Positions 26,096 through 34,100 of a stretch of 64,000 bases of DNA are shown in pieces. The DNA is from Nitrosomonas sp. (GTDB lineage Bacteria > Pseudomonadota > Gammaproteobacteria > Burkholderiales > Nitrosomonadaceae). How positions within the stretch are numbered: the stretch's first letter is position 1; every line of letters starts with the position of its first letter. The DNA lies in contig JADJES010000011.1 in assembly GCA_016708955.1 (NCBI GenBank), positions 1 through 64,000 on the forward strand, in the 5' to 3' direction. The translations under genes and the position numbers were made by a program. The notes beneath the pieces were generated by a model, which had not been told where the DNA came from, ran no database searches, and was given only the letters and a program-made list of their open reading frames with translations.

Positions 26096-26913
26096 AATTT
26101 TGGCACCAATCCTTTCGGAACTGTAATCGTAATATTGCGCCGCTTGGCGTTCACATCAGCTCCCGCACGGCGCGCCCAGTTATCGGATTCCCGCATCCAT
26201 GCCGGAAGTCCGGGTGGAAAATCAAATTCGGGAATAAGAACTTTATCTCCCGGTTGCCACGATTCGCCATACGGTGTTAGCGCTTGCACCCGATCCGGAT
26301 GTTGGATCGCGGCGTGGAGTGTTTGCAGCGCGGCATTCCATTTGGCCAGCATTGCTCTTGTGGCTACGCGCAATTTTTCCTTATCACCGTCTGAAGCGCT
26401 TTCCGGCTGAGTTGGGTGCGTAATCGGCACATGCGTCACCGCGACACTCTGACCATCCGGTGTGGCAGACCATGTTTTCCAAGCTTTGTCAGCCAGCACT
26501 CCCAAGGTAATGACTGCTTCAATTTTCTGACCAACCAACAGCGCTTTCAACCAGTGATTCCGGTAATCAATAATTCCCGCGGCTTTTTTGTTCTTTGCAC
26601 TGACGCTTCCATACACGCTGTACAAGAATGTATTAATCATGACGTAACTGCGACCGATTCCCAGTTTCGCCAGAAGCCCTTGAATCCGTTGTTCCGCTTT
26701 ACCAACCAGAATCCGACGCACAATCGCTTCATTCTGAGCAGGATCTTGTCCGATCAAAAGAACACGGGAAGATCCGTCCAATCGTCCCCGATGAAAGATC
26801 GGTCCTCATTCAACACGAAAATTTTCGATTGGATAAACAGCGGAATCCGGATAATTCTCGCACAGGCTCTTGAACGGTTCTTCAATATAACCAGGATCGA
26901 ATTGATGTGCCAT
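26092..26913 (-). pseudogene. Uracil-DNA-glycosylase-family protein with an in-frame TGA at codon 36
   Basis: From ATG 26913, behind GAAGGAGAG, the frame reads MAHQFDPGYIEEPFKSLC, ends ...ENFRVE, then meets TGA at 26806-26808. It continues in the same frame with GPIFHRGRLDGSSRVLLIGQ and DPAQNEAIVRRILVGKAEQR. The restart product is 229 residues. The DPAQNE motif is the catalytic/water-activating type of UDG-like enzymes, with a C-terminal HVPITHPTQPE. A Trp (TGG) is expected at the stop (VEWGPIFHRG), so one base change explains it. The gene is upstream of, and overlaps, the amidohydrolase gene. Confidence 0.75.
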
Positions 26914-27200
26914 CTCTGTCTCTCCTTCGCTGATCTTTGAGATTCCATTCTAACGCGCTTTTTCTGGCAATAAAATAAAAGATGCCGCAAACTTTTTTGT
27001 ATGAACGCAATAGTATTAACATGCACTATCTTGTTTACAAAAGAAGAATTAGGACAAGTGTCCTAGAAAAACAGGGAGCATCTAACTACAGCATTATGTG
27101 ACTTGAACAGTTAATATAAATAGCGGATGTTTAATATTTATTTAAATAAAAGTAGAGTAGAGTTTATTTTTTATTCACACATGTGCAGAAGGTATAAATT

Positions 27201-27869
27201 ATGAAACGTTTAATAAAATTAGTATTTGGATCTCTTATTTCAATCATTTTTTCTGCTTCAGCGTTTGCAGTGACCGTGTCATGGACTGATTGGATTTCCT
27301 CACCTGACTCGTTTTCGGCATCTGGAGATCTTCTGGTTGGATCAACCACAGTCGGTGTCGGATACTCCGCTACCGGCGCGCATTCCTTTGTCACAACCGG
27401 CGCAGGAACCAATTTCTGGACTGGAACAGCATACACCAACGGCACCGTTGATAATGCACCGCCAGCTTCCGACATAATTGCGCTTAATGTGGGCGGGACA
27501 GTCACGATAACGTTTGCACAAACCGTAGTGGATCCTTACATCGGCTTAGTGAGCTGGAACAGCAATACCGTGGATTTTGGCGTACCGATAGCGATCGACA
27601 GTTTTGGCTCAGGATTCTGGGGTTCCGGCACACCCATCCTGAATGGATCGGGAACAGGATTCTTCGGTTCCGGTGAAGTTCATGGCGTCATCAGATTGCC
27701 AGGCTCTTATGATTCCATAACGTTTACGCACACCAGTGAAAACTGGCATGGATTTACAGTCGGCGTCGCTGGCATCGCTCCGATTCCAGAACCGGAAACA
27801 TACGTTATGTTGCTAGCGGGATTGGGGTTACTAGGTTTTGTAGCACGCCGCCGGAAAGACAATGTTTAG
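27201..27869 (+). CDS. PEP-CTERM sorting-domain protein
   Basis: A 222-residue exported protein. The signal peptide ends in SASAFAVTV. The mature region is a beta-rich domain with many Gly, Ser and Thr (GSGFWGSGTPILNGSG). The C-terminus is a textbook PEP-CTERM tail: PIPEPETYVMLLAGLGLL then GFVARRRKDN. It would be cleaved and sorted by an exosortase (EpsH), usually linked to biofilm matrix or exopolysaccharide. No exosortase lies in the window. A rho-independent terminator follows at 27890-27926. Confidence 0.92.
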   Translation: MKRLIKLVFGSLISIIFSASAFAVTVSWTDWISSPDSFSASGDLLVGSTTVGVGYSATGAHSFVTTGAGTNFWTGTAYTNGTVDNAPPASDIIALNVGGTVTITFAQTVVDPYIGLVSWNSNTVDFGVPIAIDSFGSGFWGSGTPILNGSGTGFFGSGEVHGVIRLPGSYDSITFTHTSENWHGFTVGVAGIAPIPEPETYVMLLAGLGLLGFVARRRKDNV

Positions 27870-27889
27870 TTTGATCTTGCTGCAGTTTC

Positions 27890-27926
27890 CACAAACCCCG
27901 CTCTGGTAGCGGGGTTTGTTTTTTTA
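27890..27926 (+). terminator. Rho-independent terminator of the PEP-CTERM gene
   Basis: The stem ACAAACCCCGCT / AGCGGGGTTTGT has a 5-base CTGGT loop and is followed by a T7 run. It begins 21 bp after the stop codon. Confidence 0.9.
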
Positions 27927-28330
27927 CCGAGAAATTAGGAAAATTTTCGATTACCACCACTTTGTATGTACTGGTTGATTCCTCTGCTTCGCATTGACTC
28001 CACGTCATTAAAAACCACGCCACTTAGAAGCTGTTTCCTCAGCTAAATTCTTACCACTTCAGTATCCCGTCTGCAGAATTTGAAACGGCGTACTATCACC
28101 AACGGAAAGAGCCGGCTGATGCAGCTTGACTCAAGATAATATGACTCTAAAAAAACCGGGACGATTTGATTGACCAACATGTCATTTGAGCATTATTGTT
28201 TGACTGAATATGGATTTATATTTTAATAAATAAGCAAAATGCTTATTTAAGCGATTCTATGCTTCAGTTATGATCACTCATTCTCAATCTAACAGAAATG
28301 ATGCTGCAAAAACCTTAAACAGGAGAAAAA
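27927..28330. other. Intergenic region before the aldolase gene, with a repeat hairpin
   Basis: About 400 bp without a gene. It contains the hairpin at 28228-28248, arms AAATAAGCA and TGCTTATTT with an AAA loop, identical to the one at 21478-21498. The AACAGGAG ribosome site of the aldolase gene ends at 28325. I see no tRNA or leader peptide. Confidence 0.5.
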
Positions 28331-29380
28331 ATGACGAATATTATTAGTATTCTGAGCAATGAAAGTGACTTTCTTCTCAAGCATGTCTGTACTACTATAC
28401 CCCGGCATGATCTACAGCTACCCGGTGCTGATTTCATTGATCGCGTAATGGCATTGAGCAATCGAAAGCCGAGTGTGCTGCGCAATCTTCAAGCGCTATA
28501 TAACCACGGGCGTTTAGCAGGTACAGGCTATTTATCACTTTTGCCTGTCGATCAAGGCGTTGAGCACTCAGCAGGCGCATCATTCGCACCCAACCCAATG
28601 TTCTTTGATCCCAAGCATATTGTTGAACTTGCCATTGAAGGCGGCTGTAACGGAGTCGCTTCCACATTGGGTGTGCTGGGCATCGTGTCACGGCAGTATG
28701 CGCACAAGATTCCCATGATTCTTAAAATTAATCACAACGAGTTGCTGACTTATCCAAATAAGTTCGACCAAACACTTTTTGCCAGTGTCAACCAGGCCTT
28801 CAATATGGGTGCTTGCGCAGTAGGTGCAACGGTATTTTTTGGCTCAGATGAATCACGTCGACAGATCCAGGAAGTTTCGGCAGCATTCGAACATGCGCAT
28901 AACCTCGGCATGGTAACCATATTATGGGCTTATACCCGTAACAGCGCTTTTAAAACTGCTGACAAGGATTATCATGTCAGCGCGGACCTGACTGGTCAAG
29001 CTAATCATCTGGCCGTAACCATCGGCGCTGATATCGTCAAGCAAAAAATGGCAACTAATAACGGCGGTTATAATGCAATTAAGTTTGGCAAAACTCACCC
29101 CAAAGTATATAGCGAGCTCACGACGGACCATCCAATTGATCTGGTACGCTATCAGGTCGCGAATTGCTACATGGGAAGGATAGGCATGATAAATTCGGGC
29201 GGTGAATCTGGTAGCGATGATCTGCGCCAGGCAATCCGAACTGCAGTTATCAACAAGCGTGCAGGCGGCATGGGTTTAATCTCAGGGCGGAAGGCATTCC
29301 AGAAACCTTTCGATGAGGGTGTCAAATTACTCCATGCAATTCAGGATGTGTATTTATCCAAAGAAGTAACCATTGCCTGA
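28331..29380 (+). CDS. Class I fructose-bisphosphate aldolase
   Basis: A 349-residue class I (Schiff-base) aldolase of the FbaB/DhnA family. Motifs include GYLSLLPVDQGVEHSAG near residue 65, IPMILKINHNELLTYPN and a likely Schiff-base lysine in GADIVKQKMATN. NSGGESGSDDL and INKRAGGMGLISGRKAFQ bind phosphate. It converts fructose 1,6-bisphosphate to the triose phosphates and back, in gluconeogenesis or the Calvin cycle. In chemolithoautotrophs it may serve carbon fixation. A clear AGGAGAAAAAA ribosome site precedes the ATG, and a strong terminator follows. Confidence 0.92.
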   Translation: MTNIISILSNESDFLLKHVCTTIPRHDLQLPGADFIDRVMALSNRKPSVLRNLQALYNHGRLAGTGYLSLLPVDQGVEHSAGASFAPNPMFFDPKHIVELAIEGGCNGVASTLGVLGIVSRQYAHKIPMILKINHNELLTYPNKFDQTLFASVNQAFNMGACAVGATVFFGSDESRRQIQEVSAAFEHAHNLGMVTILWAYTRNSAFKTADKDYHVSADLTGQANHLAVTIGADIVKQKMATNNGGYNAIKFGKTHPKVYSELTTDHPIDLVRYQVANCYMGRIGMINSGGESGSDDLRQAIRTAVINKRAGGMGLISGRKAFQKPFDEGVKLLHAIQDVYLSKEVTIA

Positions 29381-29449
29381 GTTATCTTATCTGAACAAAC
29401 TTCAGGAATTGAGCTTTCGTTGTTATAAATAAATTTTCTTCGCGAGCCC

Positions 29450-29492
29450 TGCACCTATCCCCACGGCAAGACCGCGGGGATAGGTGCAAAAA
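29450..29492 (+). terminator. Rho-independent terminator of the aldolase gene
   Basis: A 13-bp stem, TGCACCTATCCCC / GGGGATAGGTGCA, closes a loop of 12 bases (29450-29487) and is followed by A-runs (T-run on the other strand). It therefore looks strongest for leftward transcription of the Sel1 gene, whose 3' end is near 29544, but the stem would also stall rightward RNA polymerase. Confidence 0.7.
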
Positions 29493-29543
29493 ACCAAAAA
29501 TGGCGTGCTACGCTGACTTCAAAGACACAAAAAAAATATCGCA

Positions 29544-30290
29544 TTATAAATGCTTCATATAGAAGGCATGATAGAACCCTGCTTTTGATAATCCAATCGG
29601 GTATAGAATCACCCGATTATTTGCCTGATGCTTTATGGCTTCCAGGTTTGCACGAGCATCTTCATTACCTTGAGCTGTTGCTTTTTCAAACCACTCAACA
29701 GCTTTCTTCTCATCCCTTTCCATCCCTTCCCCAGTATAGTACATGGCACCCAAATTATTCTGTGCATCCACATGACCTTGTTCTGCAGCTTTCTTAAAGA
29801 GCTCGGCAGCCTGTGCCATATCTTGTGAGATACCTTCACCATTTGCATACATGAGTCCCAGATTAAATTGCGCATCCGCGTAACCTTGCTCTGCCGCACG
29901 AAAGAACCACCCGGCTGCCACTTCAGGGTCATTATCCAACAATTGGCCAGACGGACTCTTTGAAACTGCCTCACCGGTATAATACATAACACCCAGACCA
30001 TTCTGAGCAGCAGGATTTCCCGCTTTAGCATCTTCCATTAAAGCTTTAAATTTTTCTTCGGCCGTTTTAACATCGCCTACTCCCGCAGGCAAAATTTGTT
30101 CTTTTAGCTCTGCCTTTTCTTCATTGGTCAACCCTTCGCCTATGAACGATGGAATCTCACCCAGCTTGGTTACTTCATTCGTAGGTATTGGTGATGTGCT
30201 GATTTCTGATTTATCACTTTTTGATTCTTCACCGCAGCCAGTAAGTAATAAAGCTGTAGCAGCTAGTAATAGAACAGCTAAAAGTTTCAT
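29544..30290 (-). CDS. Sel1-repeat lipoprotein
   Basis: A 248-residue lipoprotein: the lipobox is LLLTGCGEES near residue 16. Three to four Sel1-like TPR repeats follow from about residue 80, each with the pattern A-x-x-x-L-G-x-M-Y-x-x-G-E-G: AQNGLGVMYYTGEAV, AQFNLGLMYANGEGIS and AQNNLGAMYYTGEGM. A last degenerate repeat ends ARANLEAI. It is a periplasmic protein-interaction scaffold. The gene is adjacent to an ankyrin-repeat gene of similar size and orientation. Confidence 0.88.
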   Translation of the reverse strand: MKLLAVLLLAATALLLTGCGEESKSDKSEISTSPIPTNEVTKLGEIPSFIGEGLTNEEKAELKEQILPAGVGDVKTAEEKFKALMEDAKAGNPAAQNGLGVMYYTGEAVSKSPSGQLLDNDPEVAAGWFFRAAEQGYADAQFNLGLMYANGEGISQDMAQAAELFKKAAEQGHVDAQNNLGAMYYTGEGMERDEKKAVEWFEKATAQGNEDARANLEAIKHQANNRVILYPIGLSKAGFYHAFYMKHL

Positions 30291-30375
30291 TTATAATTTC
30301 CTTTATTTCCTTAGTTTAACAATATCAAGCCGGAGCACTATAACAACTTGATTAGAAGTTGTGTATTAATGTTTG

Positions 30376-31125
30376 CTATTTGGCACCGGATTTCTTTAAC
30401 AATTCAATAATTTCCCGATAGCGATAACGCTCAGCCAGCATTAGCGGAGTTACGCCATTGCTTGCTTTAACATTGACATTGGCATTTGCCGCTATCAACG
30501 AATGGGCTGCCCCCAGATGACCATTCTGCACAGCCAGCATTAATGCTGTCGCGCCATTCTCCAACTGATAATTGACTTCGGCATTCGCCTTGATCAAGAC
30601 TTGAATAGTTTGTTGATGACCTTCTTGTGCTGCCAGTAAAAGTGCCGTCATGCCATTAGTTCTTTTTGCATTGACATCGGCTTGAGCAGCTAACAATAAG
30701 GCGATCACTTTTCTTCTGTCTTTTTCAGCGGCCAATATCAAAGCGGTATCATTTTCTTCCGAAACAGCATTGACATCAGCCCCGGCTGTTAGCAGAACTT
30801 CGACAACCTGTTCTCGTCCATCGCGAGCAGTCTGCATCAATGGCGTATAACCATTCTCTGCTCTTAAATTTTGATCTACTCCTGCTTGTAAGAAGCGCTC
30901 AACAATCGCAACATTTCCTTTCTTAATCGCAGCCAGAAAAGCCGCATTCAACTCCTCTTGTCCGATTTGTTGCGTATCCAGTATTTTCTTTACTAATGAA
31001 AAATTACCTTTGCTTGCTGCACCCATCAGTTCAGTATCAAGATTCACCGACCAGACATTGGTAGAAACAAAGATCAATAAGCACACCATCCATCCTGTCG
31101 TTTTATTTTCTAATAATCCTGTCAT
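30376..31125 (-). CDS. Ankyrin-repeat protein, exported
   Basis: A 249-residue protein with an N-terminal hydrophobic export segment (WMVCLLIFVSTNVWSVN), then about six ankyrin repeats. Units read NGYTPLMQTARDGREQVVEV, TALILAAEKDRRKVIALLLA, MTALLLAAQEGHQQTIQVL and ATALMLAVQNGHLGAAHSL. The last ends LAERYRYREIIELLKKSG. It is likely periplasmic. With the Sel1 lipoprotein downstream it forms a two-gene set of repeat scaffolds. The upstream 300 bp (31126-31426) hold no gene. Confidence 0.85.
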   Translation of the reverse strand: MTGLLENKTTGWMVCLLIFVSTNVWSVNLDTELMGAASKGNFSLVKKILDTQQIGQEELNAAFLAAIKKGNVAIVERFLQAGVDQNLRAENGYTPLMQTARDGREQVVEVLLTAGADVNAVSEENDTALILAAEKDRRKVIALLLAAQADVNAKRTNGMTALLLAAQEGHQQTIQVLIKANAEVNYQLENGATALMLAVQNGHLGAAHSLIAANANVNVKASNGVTPLMLAERYRYREIIELLKKSGAK

Positions 31126-31426
31126 GCAAAACTCCTTTCCATCAACATATCCACACAGAAAATTCCAAAATCATCATTTGTACAACATTGCAAATAAACT
31201 TTTCGCATCAGTAACCATCGATTAGAAACAGAATTATACAATGACGCGATTTTTCGATCAGCGTAATATACTCAGGCGTCTAGTTTCCCGAATTCCATGA
31301 GTAGATGCAGTATGCTATTCTTGAATACAGAATGTAATTTATAGCAATCGAAATTATTGAATTTTGCATCTTATCTGGTTTATAGAATAAAGTTTATATT
31401 CCGAAACAATTTAAAGCATAAATAAA

Positions 31427-32599
31427 ATGACCACTGATCATCATGACATCGTTATCATTGGCGGTGGCCCGGTAGGCATGGCTCTGGCACTTGCTCTGCG
31501 CGATACCGGTGTTTCAAATTTACTACTCGAAGCACGTGGTTTACCCGAAAAAGACGAAGACCCTCGTCCATTGGCATTATCACATGGAAGTCGCCTGATA
31601 TTGCATCGCTTAGGGGTATGGAGCGAACTGACACAGAATACTCCAATTACTACTATCCATATTTCCAACCGCGGCAGTTTCGGCCAAACTGTTTTAACAC
31701 CGGATGACGCAGGTGTTCCAGCATTAGGATATGTAGTGAATTATCACGACCTTTTTTGCTCCATGCACAAGAAATTAACCGAAAGAAAATCGGACTACAT
31801 TGCTGGTGCAATTGTCACTCAACTCGATACCGATGACAATTTGGGTTATGTCTATTTCGACTACCAGGGTAAAAAAGAAAAGGTTTCAGCTAAGCTACTT
31901 GTTCTCGCCGATGGCGGCCAGTTGGCCAAGCAAATACCTAATATTACCTATCAAACATATGATTATCAGCAATGGGCCATTGTTGCAAATGTTCAAGCTG
32001 AAAAAAAGCAAACAGGTATAGCTTACGAACGCTTTACAATTGACGGGCCGGTTGCATTGCTTCCAAACGGTGATGACTTCGCTTTAGTGTGGACTGTAAG
32101 CCCCGAGGCAATGAAAGAAATTACCGCGCTGGATGACGTGGATTTTCTGATTCGACTACATCAGCATTTTGGCAATAGGCTTGGAAAATTCATTAAAACA
32201 GGAAAAAGATCTGCATTCCCATTGGCACTTAAATACGCAGCACCAGCCACAACTCAAAGAGTTGCACTAATTGGTAATGCGGCCCAAACATTACATCCCG
32301 TCGCAGGACAAGGGTTTAATTTGGGCTTAAGAGACGCCTATGAATTGGCTTGTGAGATTATCAGCACACAAAACACGGCGCTGGAAATTGGCACGCCAAC
32401 TATGTTATCCAGGTATCGTCAAAGAAGGCGCATTGATAGTAATGCCGGCAGGCTATTTACAGACTCATTGATCAAGCTTTTTTCTAATGAAAATAAAATA
32501 CTCAAACACGCTTGTGGAGCCGGATTAAGTACATTGAACTGTATTCCGCCCCTCAAAAGATTTGTTGCCCGTCGAATGATATTTGGGGCCAGAGGATAA
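31427..32599 (+). CDS. UbiH/UbiF/COQ6-family FAD-dependent hydroxylase
   Basis: A 390-residue flavin monooxygenase that adds a hydroxyl to the ubiquinone ring. The FAD loop is DIVIIGGGPVGMALALAL (residues 6-23). The second FAD motif, VALIGNAAQTLHPVAGQGFN, lies near 285. The DG-motif region is LLVLADGGQ. Length and motifs are of the UbiH/VisC class. Which ring position it modifies (UbiH, UbiF or UbiI) cannot be told from the sequence alone. Confidence 0.88.
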   Translation: MTTDHHDIVIIGGGPVGMALALALRDTGVSNLLLEARGLPEKDEDPRPLALSHGSRLILHRLGVWSELTQNTPITTIHISNRGSFGQTVLTPDDAGVPALGYVVNYHDLFCSMHKKLTERKSDYIAGAIVTQLDTDDNLGYVYFDYQGKKEKVSAKLLVLADGGQLAKQIPNITYQTYDYQQWAIVANVQAEKKQTGIAYERFTIDGPVALLPNGDDFALVWTVSPEAMKEITALDDVDFLIRLHQHFGNRLGKFIKTGKRSAFPLALKYAAPATTQRVALIGNAAQTLHPVAGQGFNLGLRDAYELACEIISTQNTALEIGTPTMLSRYRQRRRIDSNAGRLFTDSLIKLFSNENKILKHACGAGLSTLNCIPPLKRFVARRMIFGARG

Positions 32600-32776
32600 T
32601 TTTCAATCATACCTCCACTATCGGTCTGACAAAAGCTATAATTAGATTCAATAGAATGTGAAAATTATGTAATCACTCGCTCCAATTATCAGGATCGCCA
32701 CCGAGTGTCCAGATGATCGTTACTCAGCAACAATATTTTGATTATCAATAACCACCAGCCTATAGACACCGTTTAC

Positions 32777-33854
32777 ATGCAGATTGGCACACACATTCTA
32801 AAAAACAAACTGATTGTTGCTCCGATGGCGGGTGTTACCGATCGTCCGTTTAGACAGTTATGCAAAATTATGGGTGCCGGTATGGCTGTCTCTGAAATGG
32901 TGTCGAGTAATTCATTGCTATGGGGCTCCCAAAAAACACTACGGCGAGCGAATCATGAAGGTGAGGTTTCCCCCATCTCAGTTCAGATTGCCGGTGCTGG
33001 GGGGGAAAGGAGGAAGAAAAAAGGAAGGGAAAAAAAAAAAAAAAAAAAGGGGGGGGGGGGGGGGGGTTAAACCCAAAGTACGCACTTGCCGGATGATACC
33101 CAATGTTGAAAATGGTGCTCAGATTATTGACATAAACATGGGTTGTCCAGCAAAGAAAATATGTAATGTAATGGCCGGATCTGCATTACTTCAAGATGAG
33201 AAGTTAGTGGAAAGAATTCTTGATGCAGTAGTAAAGGCTGTAGATATACCTGTCACACTTAAGATTCGTACCGGCTGGGACAAACAACATAAGAATGCAT
33301 TAGCCATAGCACATATTGCTGAAAACTCAGGCATTCAAGCACTCGCTATTCATGGCCGCACAAGAGCTTGTGCATATACCGGCACTGCCGAATATGACAC
33401 GATCGCGGCTGTTAAAGCCGCCGCCAAGATCCCAATCATTGCGAATGGTGATATTACTACTCCCGAAAAAGCAAAATTTATTCTTGCCTATACAAAAGCC
33501 GATGCAGTTATGATAGGTCGCGCCGCACAAGGCAGGCCATGGATATTTCGAGAAATAAATCATTATCTTGCAACTGATCAACACTTGCAACCACCCGAAG
33601 TAGCAGAAATACATCGAGTTCTCATTAATCATCTGCATGATTTATATGATTTCTATGGCGAATATTCGGGTGTCCGCATTGCACGCAAACACATATCTTG
33701 GTACACCAAAGGACTCGTTGGCTCTGCTGGCTTTCGTCAGTCAATGAATCAATTACAAACCAGTGATCAGCAAATTATAGAGACCAATAAGTTTTTCTCA
33801 AAATTAGCTGAAGAAGGTCAAAGATTGAGTTATATCAAAGAAGGGAACAGTTAG
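32777..33854 (+). pseudogene. dusB: tRNA-dihydrouridine synthase DusB, broken by an assembly artefact or ISL3 end
   Basis: From ATG 32777: MQIGTHILKNKLIVAPMAGV then TDRPFRQLCKIMGAG, an FMN-binding DusB start. The 3' part reads NVENGAQIIDINMGCPAKK, TLKIRTGWD, ALAIHGRTRACAYTG and IIANGDITTP. DusB uses FMN and NADPH to reduce uridines in tRNA. Between SVQIAGA and NVENGAQ the sequence is replaced by a purine-only tract and 30 bases of an ISL3 right end. About 10-12 family residues are missing. fis follows 3 bp later, as in enterics, so the operon order is normal. Confidence 0.85.
33000..33096. other. Low-complexity A19/G18 tract joined to an ISL3 right end
   Basis: 33000-33066 contains only A and G: short mixed purines, then A19 (33030-33048) and G18 (33049-33066). 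33067-33096 then matches the last 30-odd bases of the ISL3 element (TTAAACCCAAAGTACGCACT then TGCCGGATGA), lacking the final ACC. Natural DNA rarely looks like this. The poly-A/poly-G form resembles read-through signal of two-colour sequencing. It is probably a badly closed gap over a third ISL3 copy in dusB. Confidence 0.8.
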
Positions 33855-33857
33855 TTT

Positions 33858-34100
33858 ATGAATGCTATCAAGGAGAATGAAATTGCATCCTGTATACGCA
33901 AGGCTATCGGCGGCTATCTCAAAGACCTGGATGGAGAAAAACCAGGGAATCTATATAGCATGGTAATTCAGAGCGTTGAGAAACCCCTGATTGAAATTGC
34001 CATACAACATACCAAAGGTAATCAAACCCAAGCAGCGGAGCTACTTGGAATAAATCGAAATACGCTACGCCAAAAAATGAAACAATTCCAAATTAAATGA
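33858..34100 (+). CDS. fis: Fis-family DNA-binding protein
   Basis: An 80-residue Fis-type nucleoid protein. The C-terminal helix-turn-helix reads HTKGNQTQAAELLGINRNTL then RQKMKQFQIK (residues 51-80). The N-terminal beta-arm region is shorter than in enteric Fis. In beta- and gammaproteobacteria fis follows dusB in one operon; here it begins 3 bp after the dusB stop and overlaps purH by 4 bp (ATGA). Confidence 0.9.
   Translation: MNAIKENEIASCIRKAIGGYLKDLDGEKPGNLYSMVIQSVEKPLIEIAIQHTKGNQTQAAELLGINRNTLRQKMKQFQIK

Noticed and set aside
26806..26808. Selenocysteine or stop recoding at the TGA
   Set aside because: The family expects Trp here, no SECIS-like hairpin is obvious downstream, and one base change or read error is simpler.
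29450..29492. CRISPR-like or small-RNA repeat
   Set aside because: It is a single stem-loop placed between gene ends; a terminator suffices. No repeat-spacer array was seen anywhere in the window.
33000..33066. Biological poly-purine tract or triplex-forming element
   Set aside because: It replaces conserved dusB codons and adjoins a truncated IS end; an assembly artefact explains all of it.
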